Source of the DNA: Micromonospora rosaria
GTDB lineage: Bacteria; Actinomycetota; Actinomycetes; Mycobacteriales; Micromonosporaceae
NCBI RefSeq assembly: GCF_001567585.1
Contig: NZ_LRQV01000021.1
Coordinates: 1 to 64,000 of the forward strand
DNA length: 64,000 nucleotides
Direction of reading: 5' to 3'
Shown here: piece by piece, positions 37,695 through 46,326 of the stretch
Layout: the number at the start of each line of letters is the position of its first letter
Numbering within the stretch: the stretch's first letter is position 1
Notes under the pieces: generated by a model
Told to the model about the DNA's origin: nothing
The model's database searches: none
Seen by the model: only the letters and a program-made list of their open reading frames with translations
Program-made: the position numbers and the translations under genes

Positions 37695-38933
37695 GTGCCG
37701 ACCATCGTCGTGGTGGACGGCTACTCCACGGGCAGCGCGCTGAGCCGGGCGCTGGCCGGGCGGGGGGTCACCTGTGTGCACGTGCGCAGCGCGCAGACCG
37801 TCGGAGAGTACTTCCGGGCGACCTTCCGCCCCGGTGACTACGAGGTCGACCTCGGCTTCGTCGCCGACTGGCGGGCCCTGGTCGACCGGCTGCGGACGCT
37901 CGGGGTCGACCAGGTCGTGGCGGGCACCGAGTCGGGGGTGATCCTCGCCGACACCCTCAACCACCTGCTCGGCACGCCCGGCAACGAGATCGCCACGGTC
38001 CTGGCCCGGCGGGACAAGGCGGCGATGGCCGAGGCGGCACGCGCCGCGGGGCTCGCCACCCCCACCGGCCGGGCCTTCGACACGGTGGCCGCCGCGACCG
38101 CCTGGTACGCCGCCGCGCTCGGCGGCCCGGCGGTGGTCAAGCCGGTGGACAGCGCCGGTACCGACACCGTGCGGTTCTGCCGGGACGTCGACGAGGTCCG
38201 GGCGGCCTGCGCCGAGGTGCTCGCCGCGCGCAACCTGTACCGCGTCCCCAACCGGCGGGTGCTGGTGCAGGAACGCCTCGTCGGGACCGAGTTCTACGTC
38301 AACAGCGTGTCCCACGGCGGGACGCACCGCGTCGCCGAGGTGTGGCGGTACACCAAGCGGCCCGGTCCGGCGGGCGCCCCGATCTACGACTACGAGGAGC
38401 CCGTCGAGCCGGGGTCGGCGTCGGCCGCGCCGATCCGGGACTTCGTCGTCGCCGTCCTCGACGCGGTGGGCGTCCGCTCGTCGGCGGCGCACACCGAGGT
38501 CATGCTCACCGACCGGGGGCCGGTGCTGATCGAGACCGGGGCCCGCCTGGGCGGGGCGACGCTGCCCGACGTGGTGGCGAAGCTCTCCGGGGTCTCCCAG
38601 ACGTCGTTGCAGGTGCAGTGCCTGGTCGACCCGGTCGGGTTCGCCGGCTTCGACGACCGGGCGCCGCGCTGGTCGGCCTCGGTCCGCAACGTCTCGCTGA
38701 TCAACCCGACCCGGGTCGCCGCCCAGGCACCCCACTGGTGCGAGCGCCTGCGCGAATTGCCGACGGCGGTGGCGGTCGCCGCGCACGGCGTGCCCGGCGC
38801 GGCGTTGCCGCAGACCGTCGACCTGATCAGCGCGCCCGGCTTCGTCTACCTCGCCGCCGAGGACCCGGCGGAGGTGGGGCGGGACTACCGGACGGTGCGC
38901 CGGTGGGAGCGCGACGGCCTGTACGGCCGCTGA
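37695..38933 (+). CDS. ATP-grasp L-amino-acid ligase-like enzyme
   Basis: A 412-residue protein from GTG 37695 behind GGAGGGAGG. It shows the normal (unpermuted) ATP-grasp order: an N-terminal Rossmann-like part (TIVVVDGYSTGSALSRALAG), DQVVAGTESGVILADTL then RRDKAAMAEAARAAGL, the ATP lysine in PAVVKPVDSAGTDTV, RVLVQERLVGTEFYVNSVS, and the magnesium-binding HTEVMLTDRGPVLIETGARLG. This matches the BacD/L-amino acid alpha-ligase group, which makes dipeptides from free amino acids with ADP release. It is the third ATP-grasp enzyme of the cluster and probably forms the peptide bond of the final product. Confidence 0.87.
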   Translation: MPTIVVVDGYSTGSALSRALAGRGVTCVHVRSAQTVGEYFRATFRPGDYEVDLGFVADWRALVDRLRTLGVDQVVAGTESGVILADTLNHLLGTPGNEIATVLARRDKAAMAEAARAAGLATPTGRAFDTVAAATAWYAAALGGPAVVKPVDSAGTDTVRFCRDVDEVRAACAEVLAARNLYRVPNRRVLVQERLVGTEFYVNSVSHGGTHRVAEVWRYTKRPGPAGAPIYDYEEPVEPGSASAAPIRDFVVAVLDAVGVRSSAAHTEVMLTDRGPVLIETGARLGGATLPDVVAKLSGVSQTSLQVQCLVDPVGFAGFDDRAPRWSASVRNVSLINPTRVAAQAPHWCERLRELPTAVAVAAHGVPGAALPQTVDLISAPGFVYLAAEDPAEVGRDYRTVRRWERDGLYGR

Positions 38934-39267
38934 GGGGCCGTCCGGCGGTCGACGGGTGGGGCCGGCGTGGGCGCCACCCCGGCAGTCCCGCCGGTCAGCG
39001 GCCCGCGCGGGTCGTCGTCACCGGCGGATGGAGCGGCCTGTGTCGATGGCGAAGATCACCGTCCATCGTGCTCGACCGCTCGCCGGTCCACTCAGGAAAG
39101 GGCTATCCTGGGCGTCCGGGCGGCGCGTCGGCGCGGCCGTCGGGTCACGTCGCCGCACTCCACCCGTGATCCGGGGCAGCACCGCCGGTTCCCCGTGGAC
39201 CGGCTCCGACGTCGGCGTCCGGTCCGGCCGGCGGCGGCCCCGACCAGTCCGATCGCCACGGGGAGTG
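38934..39267 (+). promoter_or_regulatory. Region upstream of the SARP gene
   Basis: A 334-base gap without a gene; I looked here for a small carrier protein and found none. TATCCT (39104-39109) is a plausible -10 box, though no clear -35 accompanies it. Confidence 0.35.
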
Positions 39268-40077
39268 ATGAGGGTGCAGTTCCGGGTACTCGGATCCGTC
39301 GAGATCGTCGACGACCTGGGGCACGTGCACACCCCCAACGGCCGGACCGCCAGCCTGCTCGCCGCGCTGCTGGTGCAGCCCGACGTGCCGGTCGACCGGC
39401 AGGACCTCGTCCGCGCCCTCTGGCCGGCCGGCAGCCCCGCCTCGGCGGCGGCGAACCTGCGCCAGTACGCCGCCCGGTGCCGTCAACTGCTCAACGCGTG
39501 CGCCGACGGGATCGGCTACCGGCTGCGGTCCGCGCCGGCCGGCTACCGGCTGCACGTGCGGCGCGACGAACTCGACCTGACCCTCTTCGAGGACCGCGCG
39601 GAGCAGGGCCGGCAGGCCGCCACCCGGGGCGACCTCGCGCAGGCCCGCGACCACCTGGAGGCCGCCCTGGGCCTGTGGCGCGGCCGGCTGGGTCAGGGCG
39701 CCACCCTCGGCACGGAGATCGAGCACCGGGCCCTGTACTGGGACGAGCTGCGCCTGGGCGCGCACCACCTGCTCGCCCAGACCCGGCTGGGTCTGGGCGA
39801 GTACCAGCAGGCCATCGCCGAGCTGCGACCGCTGCTGTCGGCCCACCCCTTCCGGGAGGAGTTCGCCGGGATGCTCATGCTGGCGTTGTACCGCTCCTAC
39901 CGCAAGGGGGAGGCGCTGCGCATCTACAGCCAGACCCGGCGACGGTTCGTCGAGAGCCTCGGCCTGGAACCGACGAGGGACCTCCAGCAACTCCAGCAGG
40001 GCATCCTCGCGGAGAACCTGCCGTTGGACGATCGGGGTTTCGCCTGGCTCCGGCAACCGTCCACCGACCCCGCCTGA
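39268..40077 (+). CDS. SARP-family pathway-specific activator
   Basis: A 269-residue regulator from ATG 39268 (GGGGAG upstream). Residues 1-95 are an OmpR-type winged helix (VQFRVLGSVEIVDDLGHVHT, RTASLLAALLVQPDVPVDRQ, GYRLRSAPAGYRLHV). Residues about 100-250 are the bacterial transcriptional activation domain (LFEDRAEQGRQAATRGDLAQ, HPFREEFAGMLMLALYRSYR then LRIYSQTRRRFVESLGLEP). This is the short SARP layout of ActII-ORF4 and RedD, which switch on antibiotic clusters by binding heptamer repeats spaced 11 bp apart. Such repeats are seen at 41447-41490. Its presence strongly supports reading the surrounding genes as a secondary-metabolite cluster. Confidence 0.92.
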   Translation: MRVQFRVLGSVEIVDDLGHVHTPNGRTASLLAALLVQPDVPVDRQDLVRALWPAGSPASAAANLRQYAARCRQLLNACADGIGYRLRSAPAGYRLHVRRDELDLTLFEDRAEQGRQAATRGDLAQARDHLEAALGLWRGRLGQGATLGTEIEHRALYWDELRLGAHHLLAQTRLGLGEYQQAIAELRPLLSAHPFREEFAGMLMLALYRSYRKGEALRIYSQTRRRFVESLGLEPTRDLQQLQQGILAENLPLDDRGFAWLRQPSTDPA

Positions 40078-40092
40078 GCAGGTACCCGCTGG

Positions 40093-41286
40093 TCAGGCGG
40101 GATGCGGCGGCGCGGGCGGACCGGCCGTCGGGCCCGGCGTGGCCCGGTACGCCGGCCGGGCCCACGCCACCCCCAGCTCGGAGAAGAGGGCACCGGCGGC
40201 CACCGCGGCCCGGATCACGTCGACGACCCCGGTGAGCACCTGACCGTCGCCGTCCGGATGCGGGCTCAGGTGCCGGCGGGGCACCGGCACCGGCTCCGGG
40301 GCCGCGTGCAGGACGCCGAGCAGGTCGACCACGGGTGCGGTGACCGGCAGCGGGGCCAGCAACGGCACCGCGCGGTCACGACGGTGGGCGACGAGGTTCT
40401 CCAGCATCGTGACCCGGCCGGTGACGGTGCGGAACTCCGGGTCGCCGGGGAGCTTGAGCCGGTCGGTCGGGAACTCCAGCCGGGCGCTGCCCCGGTCCCC
40501 GTGCACCGCCAGGTCGCCGTAGACGAACTCGGCGGCGCAGACCGAGACGGCCACCAGGACCCGGACCCCGGTGCTGAGGGTCAGCCGCAGACAGGCGGTG
40601 TCCTCCACCTCGATGTCGCGGGTCCGGTACCGCTCCAGTTCGACGAGGTCGATCCGGTACGGGCCGCCGACCCGCTCCGCCACGGCCAGGCACTGCATCA
40701 CCGCGTGGGCGAACTGGTTGCCCAGCGCGCCGTCGGCGGTGGCCACCCCGTCGACGGCGCGCCGCCCGGCCCAGGGTGAGCGCCGGTAGTACGCGTCCGG
40801 ACGCCACCAGGCGCCGGCCACCGACACGAGCGTCGGGGTGCCGAGAGCGCCCCGCGTCGCGGCGGCGCCCAGCCGGGCCAGGGCCGGTGACGCCAGGGAC
40901 TGGAAGTTCACCTGGCAGGCCGCCCCGGTGCGGGCCAGGGCGGCGGCCAGGACGGCGTACTCGTCCGGGCTGACCACCGGCGGCTTCTCCAGCAACAGGT
41001 CGCGGCCGGACTCGACGACCGCCCGGGCGATCGGCAGGTGGGTGTGCGGCGGGGTGCAGACCACGACGATCTCGGCGTCGCTCTCCCGCAGCAGGCGGCG
41101 GTGGTCGTCGAAGACGGCCACCCCGTCCAGTGGCGCGTCCGCCTCCGGGGTGACCGGCCGCCGGTTCGCCACCGCGACCAGCCGGGCGAGGCCCCGTTCC
41201 CGCAGCGACGCGATCGCGCGCCGGTGCCGCAGACCGTGCCCGAGCGCGCCGACCAGCGCGACACGGGTCGGGTCGGGCGGGCTCAC
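40093..41286 (-). CDS. Gfo/Idh/MocA-family oxidoreductase
   Basis: A 397-residue NAD(P)-dependent enzyme from GTG 41286. The Rossmann half reads RVALVGALGHGLRHRRAIAS, ADAPLDGVAVFDDHRRLL, EIVVVCTPPHTHLPIARAVV and then the catalytic-type LLLEKPPVVSPDEY. The C-terminal beta-sheet domain includes GALGNQFAHAVMQCLAV and AEFVYGDLAVHGDRGSARLE. Members oxidise or reduce sugars, inositols or other alcohols. It lies convergent with the SARP gene and divergent from the FAD oxidoreductase gene. A promoter TTGAGG (41400-41405) / TAGGAT (41376-41381) with an 18-base spacer lies upstream. It may supply or tailor a cluster building block. Confidence 0.86.
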   Translation of the reverse strand: MSPPDPTRVALVGALGHGLRHRRAIASLRERGLARLVAVANRRPVTPEADAPLDGVAVFDDHRRLLRESDAEIVVVCTPPHTHLPIARAVVESGRDLLLEKPPVVSPDEYAVLAAALARTGAACQVNFQSLASPALARLGAAATRGALGTPTLVSVAGAWWRPDAYYRRSPWAGRRAVDGVATADGALGNQFAHAVMQCLAVAERVGGPYRIDLVELERYRTRDIEVEDTACLRLTLSTGVRVLVAVSVCAAEFVYGDLAVHGDRGSARLEFPTDRLKLPGDPEFRTVTGRVTMLENLVAHRRDRAVPLLAPLPVTAPVVDLLGVLHAAPEPVPVPRRHLSPHPDGDGQVLTGVVDVIRAAVAAGALFSELGVAWARPAYRATPGPTAGPPAPPHPA

Positions 41287-41607
41287 CGGGACACCCCGTT
41301 CCCGGAGTCACCCGGTCGGACGAGTTCCACGAGTCACTCCGGCGGGAATGGACGAACAGTGAATGGCGGAAATCGATCCTACGATGATGTCGGCGACGCC
41401 CTCAAGAGCACCCCGAACGACACCGTCGTCGCCCTTCGGCGGCCACGCATAATCGGCGCATAACGCGGCGTTCCCGCACGCATATCCGCGCAATTTCCGA
41501 CGGCCGGTGGTCGAAATACTGATATAGAGTCCCGCCGAAACGGTCCGGTCCGTGCAGGGCCGGCGGTTGGCGCGCGACGGCCGGCGGCGTCGACAGGGGG
41601 TGCAGCG
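41287..41607. promoter_or_regulatory. Divergent control region with SARP-like 11-bp direct repeats
   Basis: Heptamers GCATAAT (41447), GCATAAC (41458) and GCATATC (41480) are spaced 11 and 22 bp, the geometry of SARP binding sites. In the same phase a position at 41502 would end eight bases before TACTGA (41517-41522), a possible -10 for the FAD enzyme gene. On the other strand TTGAGG/TAGGAT (41400-41405 and 41376-41381) drives the Gfo/Idh/MocA gene. No gene is present in the gap. Confidence 0.5.
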
Positions 41608-42762
41608 ATGGCGGACCGCACCGGACCCCGTGTCGCCGTGGTGGGCGGGGGCGTCTTCGGGGTCACCGCCGCTCTGCACCTCGCCCGCGCCGGCTGCGCC
41701 GTCACCCTGTACGAGCAGGGCGCGGACCTGCTGCTCGGGGCCAGCAACGTCAACCAGCGCCGGCTGCACCGCGGTTACCACTACCCGCGCAGCCCGGAGA
41801 CCGCCCGCGAGGTCGTCGAGGGCATCCGGACCTTCGTCGAGGAGTACCCCGAGGCGGTCGTGGCCGACCAGCGCCACTACATGGCGATCGCGCGCACGGG
41901 CAGCCTGACCACCGCCGAGCAGTACCTGCGTTTCTGCGACGAGGTGGGCCTGGAATACCGGGAGGAGCGGCCGTCCTTCCTGCGCCGCCGGTCGGTCGAG
42001 GTGTCGCTGCGCGTGCGGGAGTACGGACTCGACGTCGACACGCTGCGCCGGATCTGCTGGCGGCGGCTGCGCCGCGCCGGGGTGACCGTCCGGCTGCGGC
42101 ACCGGGTCGGCCTGACCGACCTGCGCGACTACGACCGCGTCACGCTCGCCGCCTACGCCGGGCTCAACCACCTGGCCCGCGGCATTCCCGGGCCGGGTGA
42201 CGAGTACCAGTTCGAGGTCTGCGAGAAGCCGGTGGTGCGCCTGCCCGCACCGTACCGGGGCACCAGCGTCGTGGTGCTCGACGGCCCGTTCCTGTCCGTC
42301 GACCCGTTGGCGAACACCGACCTCTTCCTGGTCGGCAACGTCACGCACGCGATCCACGCGACGACGGTCGGGGTCCTGCCACTGGTCCCCCGGGGCGTGG
42401 CCGGCCTGCTGGACAACGGCGTGCACCCGCCCTGCGCGCACAGCCGGTTCCGCGCCTTCGTGGCCGCCGGCCGGGAGTTCTTCGTGGGATTCGAGCAGGC
42501 CCGGCACGACGGTTCGATGTTCACCGTCCGCAGTGTGCTGCCGAACCTGGACCGGACCGACGCCCGGCCGACCCTGGTGCGGCGACTCGACGAGCGTACC
42601 GTCTCGATCTTCTCCGGCAAGATCGCGACCTGCGTCGACGCGGCCCGGCAGGCGGTCCGGCTGGTGACCGGCGACGGTGCGCCGCCCTCGGCGTTGGCGG
42701 ACCGGGCTCCGCCGCGGTGGGCGTCGGGCCGCACGGCGACCCGGTCCGGAGCACCGACCTGA
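41608..42762 (+). CDS. FAD-dependent oxidoreductase (DAO-like)
   Basis: A 384-residue protein from ATG 41608 behind AGGGGGTG. The N-terminal dinucleotide fold is clear (RVAVVGGGVFGVTAALHLAR, then VTLYEQGADLLLGASNVNQR), placing it with glycine/D-amino-acid oxidase-type flavoproteins. The middle (LDVDTLRRICWRRLRRAGVT) fits the FAD-binding fold. The C-terminal GKIATCVDAARQAVRLV matches the final FAD contact. Substrate unknown; oxidation of an amine or amino acid is typical of the group. SARP-like repeats upstream suggest that it belongs to the adjacent cluster. Confidence 0.82.
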   Translation: MADRTGPRVAVVGGGVFGVTAALHLARAGCAVTLYEQGADLLLGASNVNQRRLHRGYHYPRSPETAREVVEGIRTFVEEYPEAVVADQRHYMAIARTGSLTTAEQYLRFCDEVGLEYREERPSFLRRRSVEVSLRVREYGLDVDTLRRICWRRLRRAGVTVRLRHRVGLTDLRDYDRVTLAAYAGLNHLARGIPGPGDEYQFEVCEKPVVRLPAPYRGTSVVVLDGPFLSVDPLANTDLFLVGNVTHAIHATTVGVLPLVPRGVAGLLDNGVHPPCAHSRFRAFVAAGREFFVGFEQARHDGSMFTVRSVLPNLDRTDARPTLVRRLDERTVSIFSGKIATCVDAARQAVRLVTGDGAPPSALADRAPPRWASGRTATRSGAPT

Positions 42763-42865
42763 CCTGGCGGGGCCGCCGCGAGAACGGCCGTCCACCCCGG
42801 ACCCGACCAACCCGCATCGACGCAGCTCGACAGCGCCACCACGTCGACCCGGGACATCGACGGGG

Positions 42866-42924
42866 TTGAGCATCCTTCGCCCGTGTGGTGGAATACGTTT
42901 TCCCGCCGGCGATGAAACGTTTTA
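42866..42924 (+). promoter_or_regulatory. Sugar ABC operon promoter with two LacI-type operators
   Basis: TTGAGC (42866-42871) and TGGAAT (42889-42894), 17 bases apart, form a likely promoter. It is overlapped by the near-palindrome GGAATACGTTTTCC (42890-42903) and followed by TGAAACGTTTTA (42913-42924). The second 12-mer is identical to one in front of the LacI gene at 58924-58935. The two operator centres are 22 bp apart. Confidence 0.68.
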
Positions 42925-43037
42925 AACCCGCCACCCACGCCGCCCGGGGGCCCGCCCGGCGCGGACCCCGTCGGCCGCCGGTCGACCCTGAGCCCCGGCC
43001 GGCCCGCGCCGACGACAGTCAGGAGAGGAGGGACCGG

Positions 43038-43964
43038 ATGAGCGCGCTCGGCGAACTCCGGCGGCTCCGCGCCCCCGGCGCGAGGACACGGCGGCACCGC
43101 GACAACAGGGCGGCCTTCCTCTTCCTGTCGCCCTGGTTCGCCGGGCTGCTGCTGATCACGGCGGGACCGATCGCGGTCTCGTTCCTGCTGGGCTTCACCG
43201 ACTACAACCTGATCCAGCCGCCGGCCTTCACCGGGCTGGACAACGTCACCCGGATGCTCTCCGACGAGCGGCTGCACCAGTCGCTCGGGGTGACCGTCAC
43301 CTACGTGCTCGTCTCGGTCCCCCTCCAGTTGGCCTGCGCGCTCGGCCTGGCGATGCTGCTCGACCGGGGGCTGCGGGGCCTGGCCTTCTACCGGTCGGCC
43401 TTCTACCTGCCGTCCCTGCTCGGCTCCAGCGTGGCGATCGCCGTCCTCTGGCGACAGATCTTCGGGGCCGACGGCCTCGTCAACCAGCTGCTCGACGTCG
43501 TCGGCGTCGCGGGACGCGGCTGGATCTCCGACCCCGGCACCGCCCTGTCGACCCTGGTCGTGCTCAACGTCTGGACGTTCGGCGCCCCGATGGTCATCTT
43601 CCTGGCCGGGCTGCGGCAGATCCCGGTGATGTACTACGAGGCCGCCGCGGTCGACGGGGCGAGCCGGTGGACGCAGTTCCGGCGGATCACCGTCCCGCTG
43701 CTGTCGCCGATCATCTTCTTCAACCTGGTCCTGCAGATCATCCACGCCTTCCAGTCGTTCACCCAGGCCTTCGTGGTCTCCGGGGGCAGCGGCGGCCCGT
43801 CGGACTCGACCCTGTTCGCCACGCTCTACCTGTACCAGCGGGGATTCAACAACTTCGACATGGGGTACGCCTCGGCGCTCGCCTGGCTGCTGTTGGCGAT
43901 CATCGCCGTCTTCACCGCCGTGAACTTCTGGGCCGCCAAGTACTGGGTCTTCTACGATGACTGA
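43038..43964 (+). CDS. Carbohydrate ABC transporter permease (MalF type)
   Basis: A 308-residue inner-membrane protein from ATG 43038 behind a GGAGGGA site, with six hydrophobic helices. The permease loop motif EAAAVDGASRWTQFRRITVP followed by LLSPI is the EAA contact site for the ATPase. NRAAFLFLSPWFAGLLLI and SFLLGFTDYNLIQPPAFTGL are typical of CUT1 sugar importers. It overlaps the second permease by eight bases and is followed by a solute-binding protein. The operon has no ATPase, so a shared ATPase such as MsiK, known from streptomycetes, is presumably used. Confidence 0.93.
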   Translation: MSALGELRRLRAPGARTRRHRDNRAAFLFLSPWFAGLLLITAGPIAVSFLLGFTDYNLIQPPAFTGLDNVTRMLSDERLHQSLGVTVTYVLVSVPLQLACALGLAMLLDRGLRGLAFYRSAFYLPSLLGSSVAIAVLWRQIFGADGLVNQLLDVVGVAGRGWISDPGTALSTLVVLNVWTFGAPMVIFLAGLRQIPVMYYEAAAVDGASRWTQFRRITVPLLSPIIFFNLVLQIIHAFQSFTQAFVVSGGSGGPSDSTLFATLYLYQRGFNNFDMGYASALAWLLLAIIAVFTAVNFWAAKYWVFYDD

Positions 43965-44880
43965 CCGCCCCGACCGACGGCCGCCCCCCACCGCCCGGAC
44001 GGCGGTCGGCGGCCCGGCCCGCCGTCGTCGGGCCCGCCGGCCGGGGGCGGTCGGCGGCCTGGTGCGCCGCACCGCCACGCACGTCGGTCTCGTCCTGCTG
44101 GCGCTGGTGATGCTCTACCCGGTGCTGTGGATGGTGGTCAGTTCCCTGCGGCCGAACGACACGATCTTCCGGGATTCGGGGCTGCTCCTGACCGACCTGC
44201 GGACCAGCAACTACACCGACGGCTGGGACGCGCTGGCCGCGCCGTTCGGCCACTACCTGGTCAACTCGGCGATCGTGGTGGCCGGCTGCATCATCGGCAA
44301 CCTCGTCTCATGCGCCCTGGCCGCGTACGCCTTCGCCCGGCTCGACTTCGCCGGCCGACGATGGTGGTTCGCGATCATGCTCGGCACGATCATGCTGCCG
44401 ATCCACGTGATCATCGTGCCGCAGTACGTCCTCTTCTCCCAACTGGGCTGGGTGAACACCTTCCTGCCCCTGGTCGTCCCGAAGATGCTGGCCACCGACG
44501 CGTTCTTCGTCTTCCTCATGGTGCAGTTCATCCGGGGGCTGCCCAGGGAACTCGACGAGGCGGCCCGGATCGACGGCTGCGGTCATCCCCGGATCTTCCT
44601 CCGGATCGTGCTGCCGCTGATGACGCCGGCCCTGGCGACCACCGCCATCTTCACCTTCATCTGGACCTGGAACGACTTCTTCAGCCAACTGATCTACCTG
44701 ACCGACCCGCAGATGTACACCGTCCCCGTGGCGCTGCGCTCCTTCGTCGACTCCACGGTCGCCACGTCGTGGGGTTCCATGTTCGCGATGAGCGTGGTCT
44801 CCCTGATCCCGGTCTTCCTCGCCTTCCTCCTCGGCCAGCGGTACCTGATCCGGGGCATCGCGACCACGGGAGGCAAGTAG
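43957..44880 (+). CDS. Carbohydrate ABC transporter permease (MalG type)
   Basis: A 307-residue partner permease, ATG 43957 lying inside the end of the previous gene. It has a basic disordered N-terminus (about 35 residues), six hydrophobic helices, the EAA loop DEAARIDGCGHPRIFLRIVL followed by PLMTPAL, and the CUT1 C-terminus LLGQRYLIRGIATTGGK. With the first permease it forms the channel of a sugar importer. Substrate cannot be read from permease sequence. Confidence 0.93.
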   Translation: MTDRPDRRPPPTARTAVGGPARRRRARRPGAVGGLVRRTATHVGLVLLALVMLYPVLWMVVSSLRPNDTIFRDSGLLLTDLRTSNYTDGWDALAAPFGHYLVNSAIVVAGCIIGNLVSCALAAYAFARLDFAGRRWWFAIMLGTIMLPIHVIIVPQYVLFSQLGWVNTFLPLVVPKMLATDAFFVFLMVQFIRGLPRELDEAARIDGCGHPRIFLRIVLPLMTPALATTAIFTFIWTWNDFFSQLIYLTDPQMYTVPVALRSFVDSTVATSWGSMFAMSVVSLIPVFLAFLLGQRYLIRGIATTGGK

Positions 44881-44922
44881 ACCGGCCCCTCACCGTCCCC
44901 GCCCGACGCCGGAAGGCCCCCC

Positions 44923-46230
44923 ATGCCCCCACACCTCACCCGCCGCGCCGCGCTGGTGGCGCTCGTCTCGCTGACCGCCGGCACCGCGCTCGCCGCCTGC
45001 GGCGGCGGCTCCGACGCCAGTCAGGACCTCTCCGACGAGCCGGTCACCCTCCGGTTCACCTGGTGGGGTTCGGACGCCCGCCACGAGCGCACCCGACGGG
45101 TCATCGAGCTTTTCCAGAAGGCCCACCCGACCATCACGGTCACCGGCGAGTTCAAGGAGTGGAACGGCTACTGGGACAGCCTCGCCACCACCGTCGCCGC
45201 CAACGACGCCCCCGACGTCATCCAGATGGACGAGCTCTACCTCGCCTCGTACGCCGAGCGGGGCGCCCTGCTCGATCTCGGCACGGCCCGACGGCACCTG
45301 ACGACCGCGGACTTCGACGCCGACGCCCTCGCCACCGGAGCCATCGACGGCAAGCAGTACGGCCTACCCGTCGGCCTCGCGATCTACTCGGTCGTGGTCA
45401 ACACCGACCTGCTCACGCGGTACGGCGTGGCGCTGCCCGACGACGCCACGTGGACCTGGGAGGACCTCACGCGCCTCGGCGCGCAGGTGTCCCGGGCCGG
45501 CGGCGGCACGGTGACCGGCGTGCAGGCCTGGGGTTTCGACACCGGCGGCCTCACCCTCTGGGCCCGCCAGGCCGGTGCCGCGCTCTACGACGACGCGGGC
45601 GACGTGGCGATCCCGCCGCAGGTGCTGGCCGGCTACTGGCAGTACCTCGCCGACCTCACCCGGCAGGGCATCGCGCCCCCGGCGTCGGTCACCGTCGAGC
45701 GGGCCAGCGGCGCCCTGGACCAGTCCGGCCTGGCGACCAACGCCTCCGCCTTCGCCACCTGGTGGAACACCCAGCTCACGTCGCTGGCCACGGCCAGCGG
45801 CAGTCAACTGCGGCTGCTCCGGTTCCCCGGTGAGGCGCAGTCCGCCACGCCGGGCGCCTACTACAAGCCGTCGATGTTCTGGTCGGTCTCCGCGCGCAGC
45901 AGGCACCCCGCCGAGGCGGCGCTCTTCGTCGACTTCCTCGCCAACAACGAGGAGGCCGCCGCCATCCTGCAGACCGACCGGGGCGTACCGGCCAACACGA
46001 AGATCCGCAACGCCATCGCCGGCCAACTCTCCCCCACCGACCGGGCCGCCCTGGAGTACCTCGACTCCGTGCCGGTCACCGCGCCGCCCCGGGTCACCCC
46101 GAAGGGGGCCAGCGGCGTCGAGGCCATCCTCAAGCGGTACACCGAGCAGGTGCTGTTCGGCCGCACCACGCCCGAGCAGGCGGCGAAGGACTTCATCGCC
46201 GAACTCCAGCGCGAGATCGACGCGGCCTGA
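44923..46230 (+). CDS. Sugar ABC transporter solute-binding lipoprotein
   Basis: A 435-residue lipoprotein from ATG 44923. Its signal ends in LAAC (Cys26). The mature part is a family-1 extracellular solute-binding protein: VTLRFTWWGSDARHERTRRV, DAPDVIQMDELYLASYAERG, QYGLPVGLAIYSVVVNTDLL, WGFDTGGLTLWARQ, and FWSVSARSRHPAEAALFVDF. It captures the sugar outside and delivers it to the two permeases upstream. Control by the LacI regulator at 59029-60051 is likely from matching operators. Confidence 0.92.
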   Translation: MPPHLTRRAALVALVSLTAGTALAACGGGSDASQDLSDEPVTLRFTWWGSDARHERTRRVIELFQKAHPTITVTGEFKEWNGYWDSLATTVAANDAPDVIQMDELYLASYAERGALLDLGTARRHLTTADFDADALATGAIDGKQYGLPVGLAIYSVVVNTDLLTRYGVALPDDATWTWEDLTRLGAQVSRAGGGTVTGVQAWGFDTGGLTLWARQAGAALYDDAGDVAIPPQVLAGYWQYLADLTRQGIAPPASVTVERASGALDQSGLATNASAFATWWNTQLTSLATASGSQLRLLRFPGEAQSATPGAYYKPSMFWSVSARSRHPAEAALFVDFLANNEEAAAILQTDRGVPANTKIRNAIAGQLSPTDRAALEYLDSVPVTAPPRVTPKGASGVEAILKRYTEQVLFGRTTPEQAAKDFIAELQREIDAA

Positions 46231-46276
46231 CCCGACCGTCCCGGGCCGACCACCGTCGAGCCCGGGACCGGTCGGG
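46231..46276. terminator. Hairpin with one bulge between convergent genes
   Basis: CCCGACCGTCCCGGGC (46231-46246) pairs with 46260-46276 with one extra C on the right arm, directly after the solute-binding protein stop. Confidence 0.6.
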
Positions 46277-46326
46277 TCCCGGCGCGCCCCCGGCCGGCCC
46301 CGCAGCCACCGACGGGGTCGTCCTCG

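Noticed and set aside
29025-38933. Ketomemicin-type pseudopeptide cluster
   Set aside because: The peptide ligase and an aldolase fit, but no amidinotransferase or glycine C-acetyltransferase-like PLP gene is present, and the aldolase belongs to a different family.
29955-39267. Possible small LysW-type amino-group carrier protein in the cluster gaps
   Set aside because: The gaps at 29955-30036, 33784-33835, 37633-37694 and 38934-39267 show no short frame with the acidic EDWGE end or zinc cysteines.
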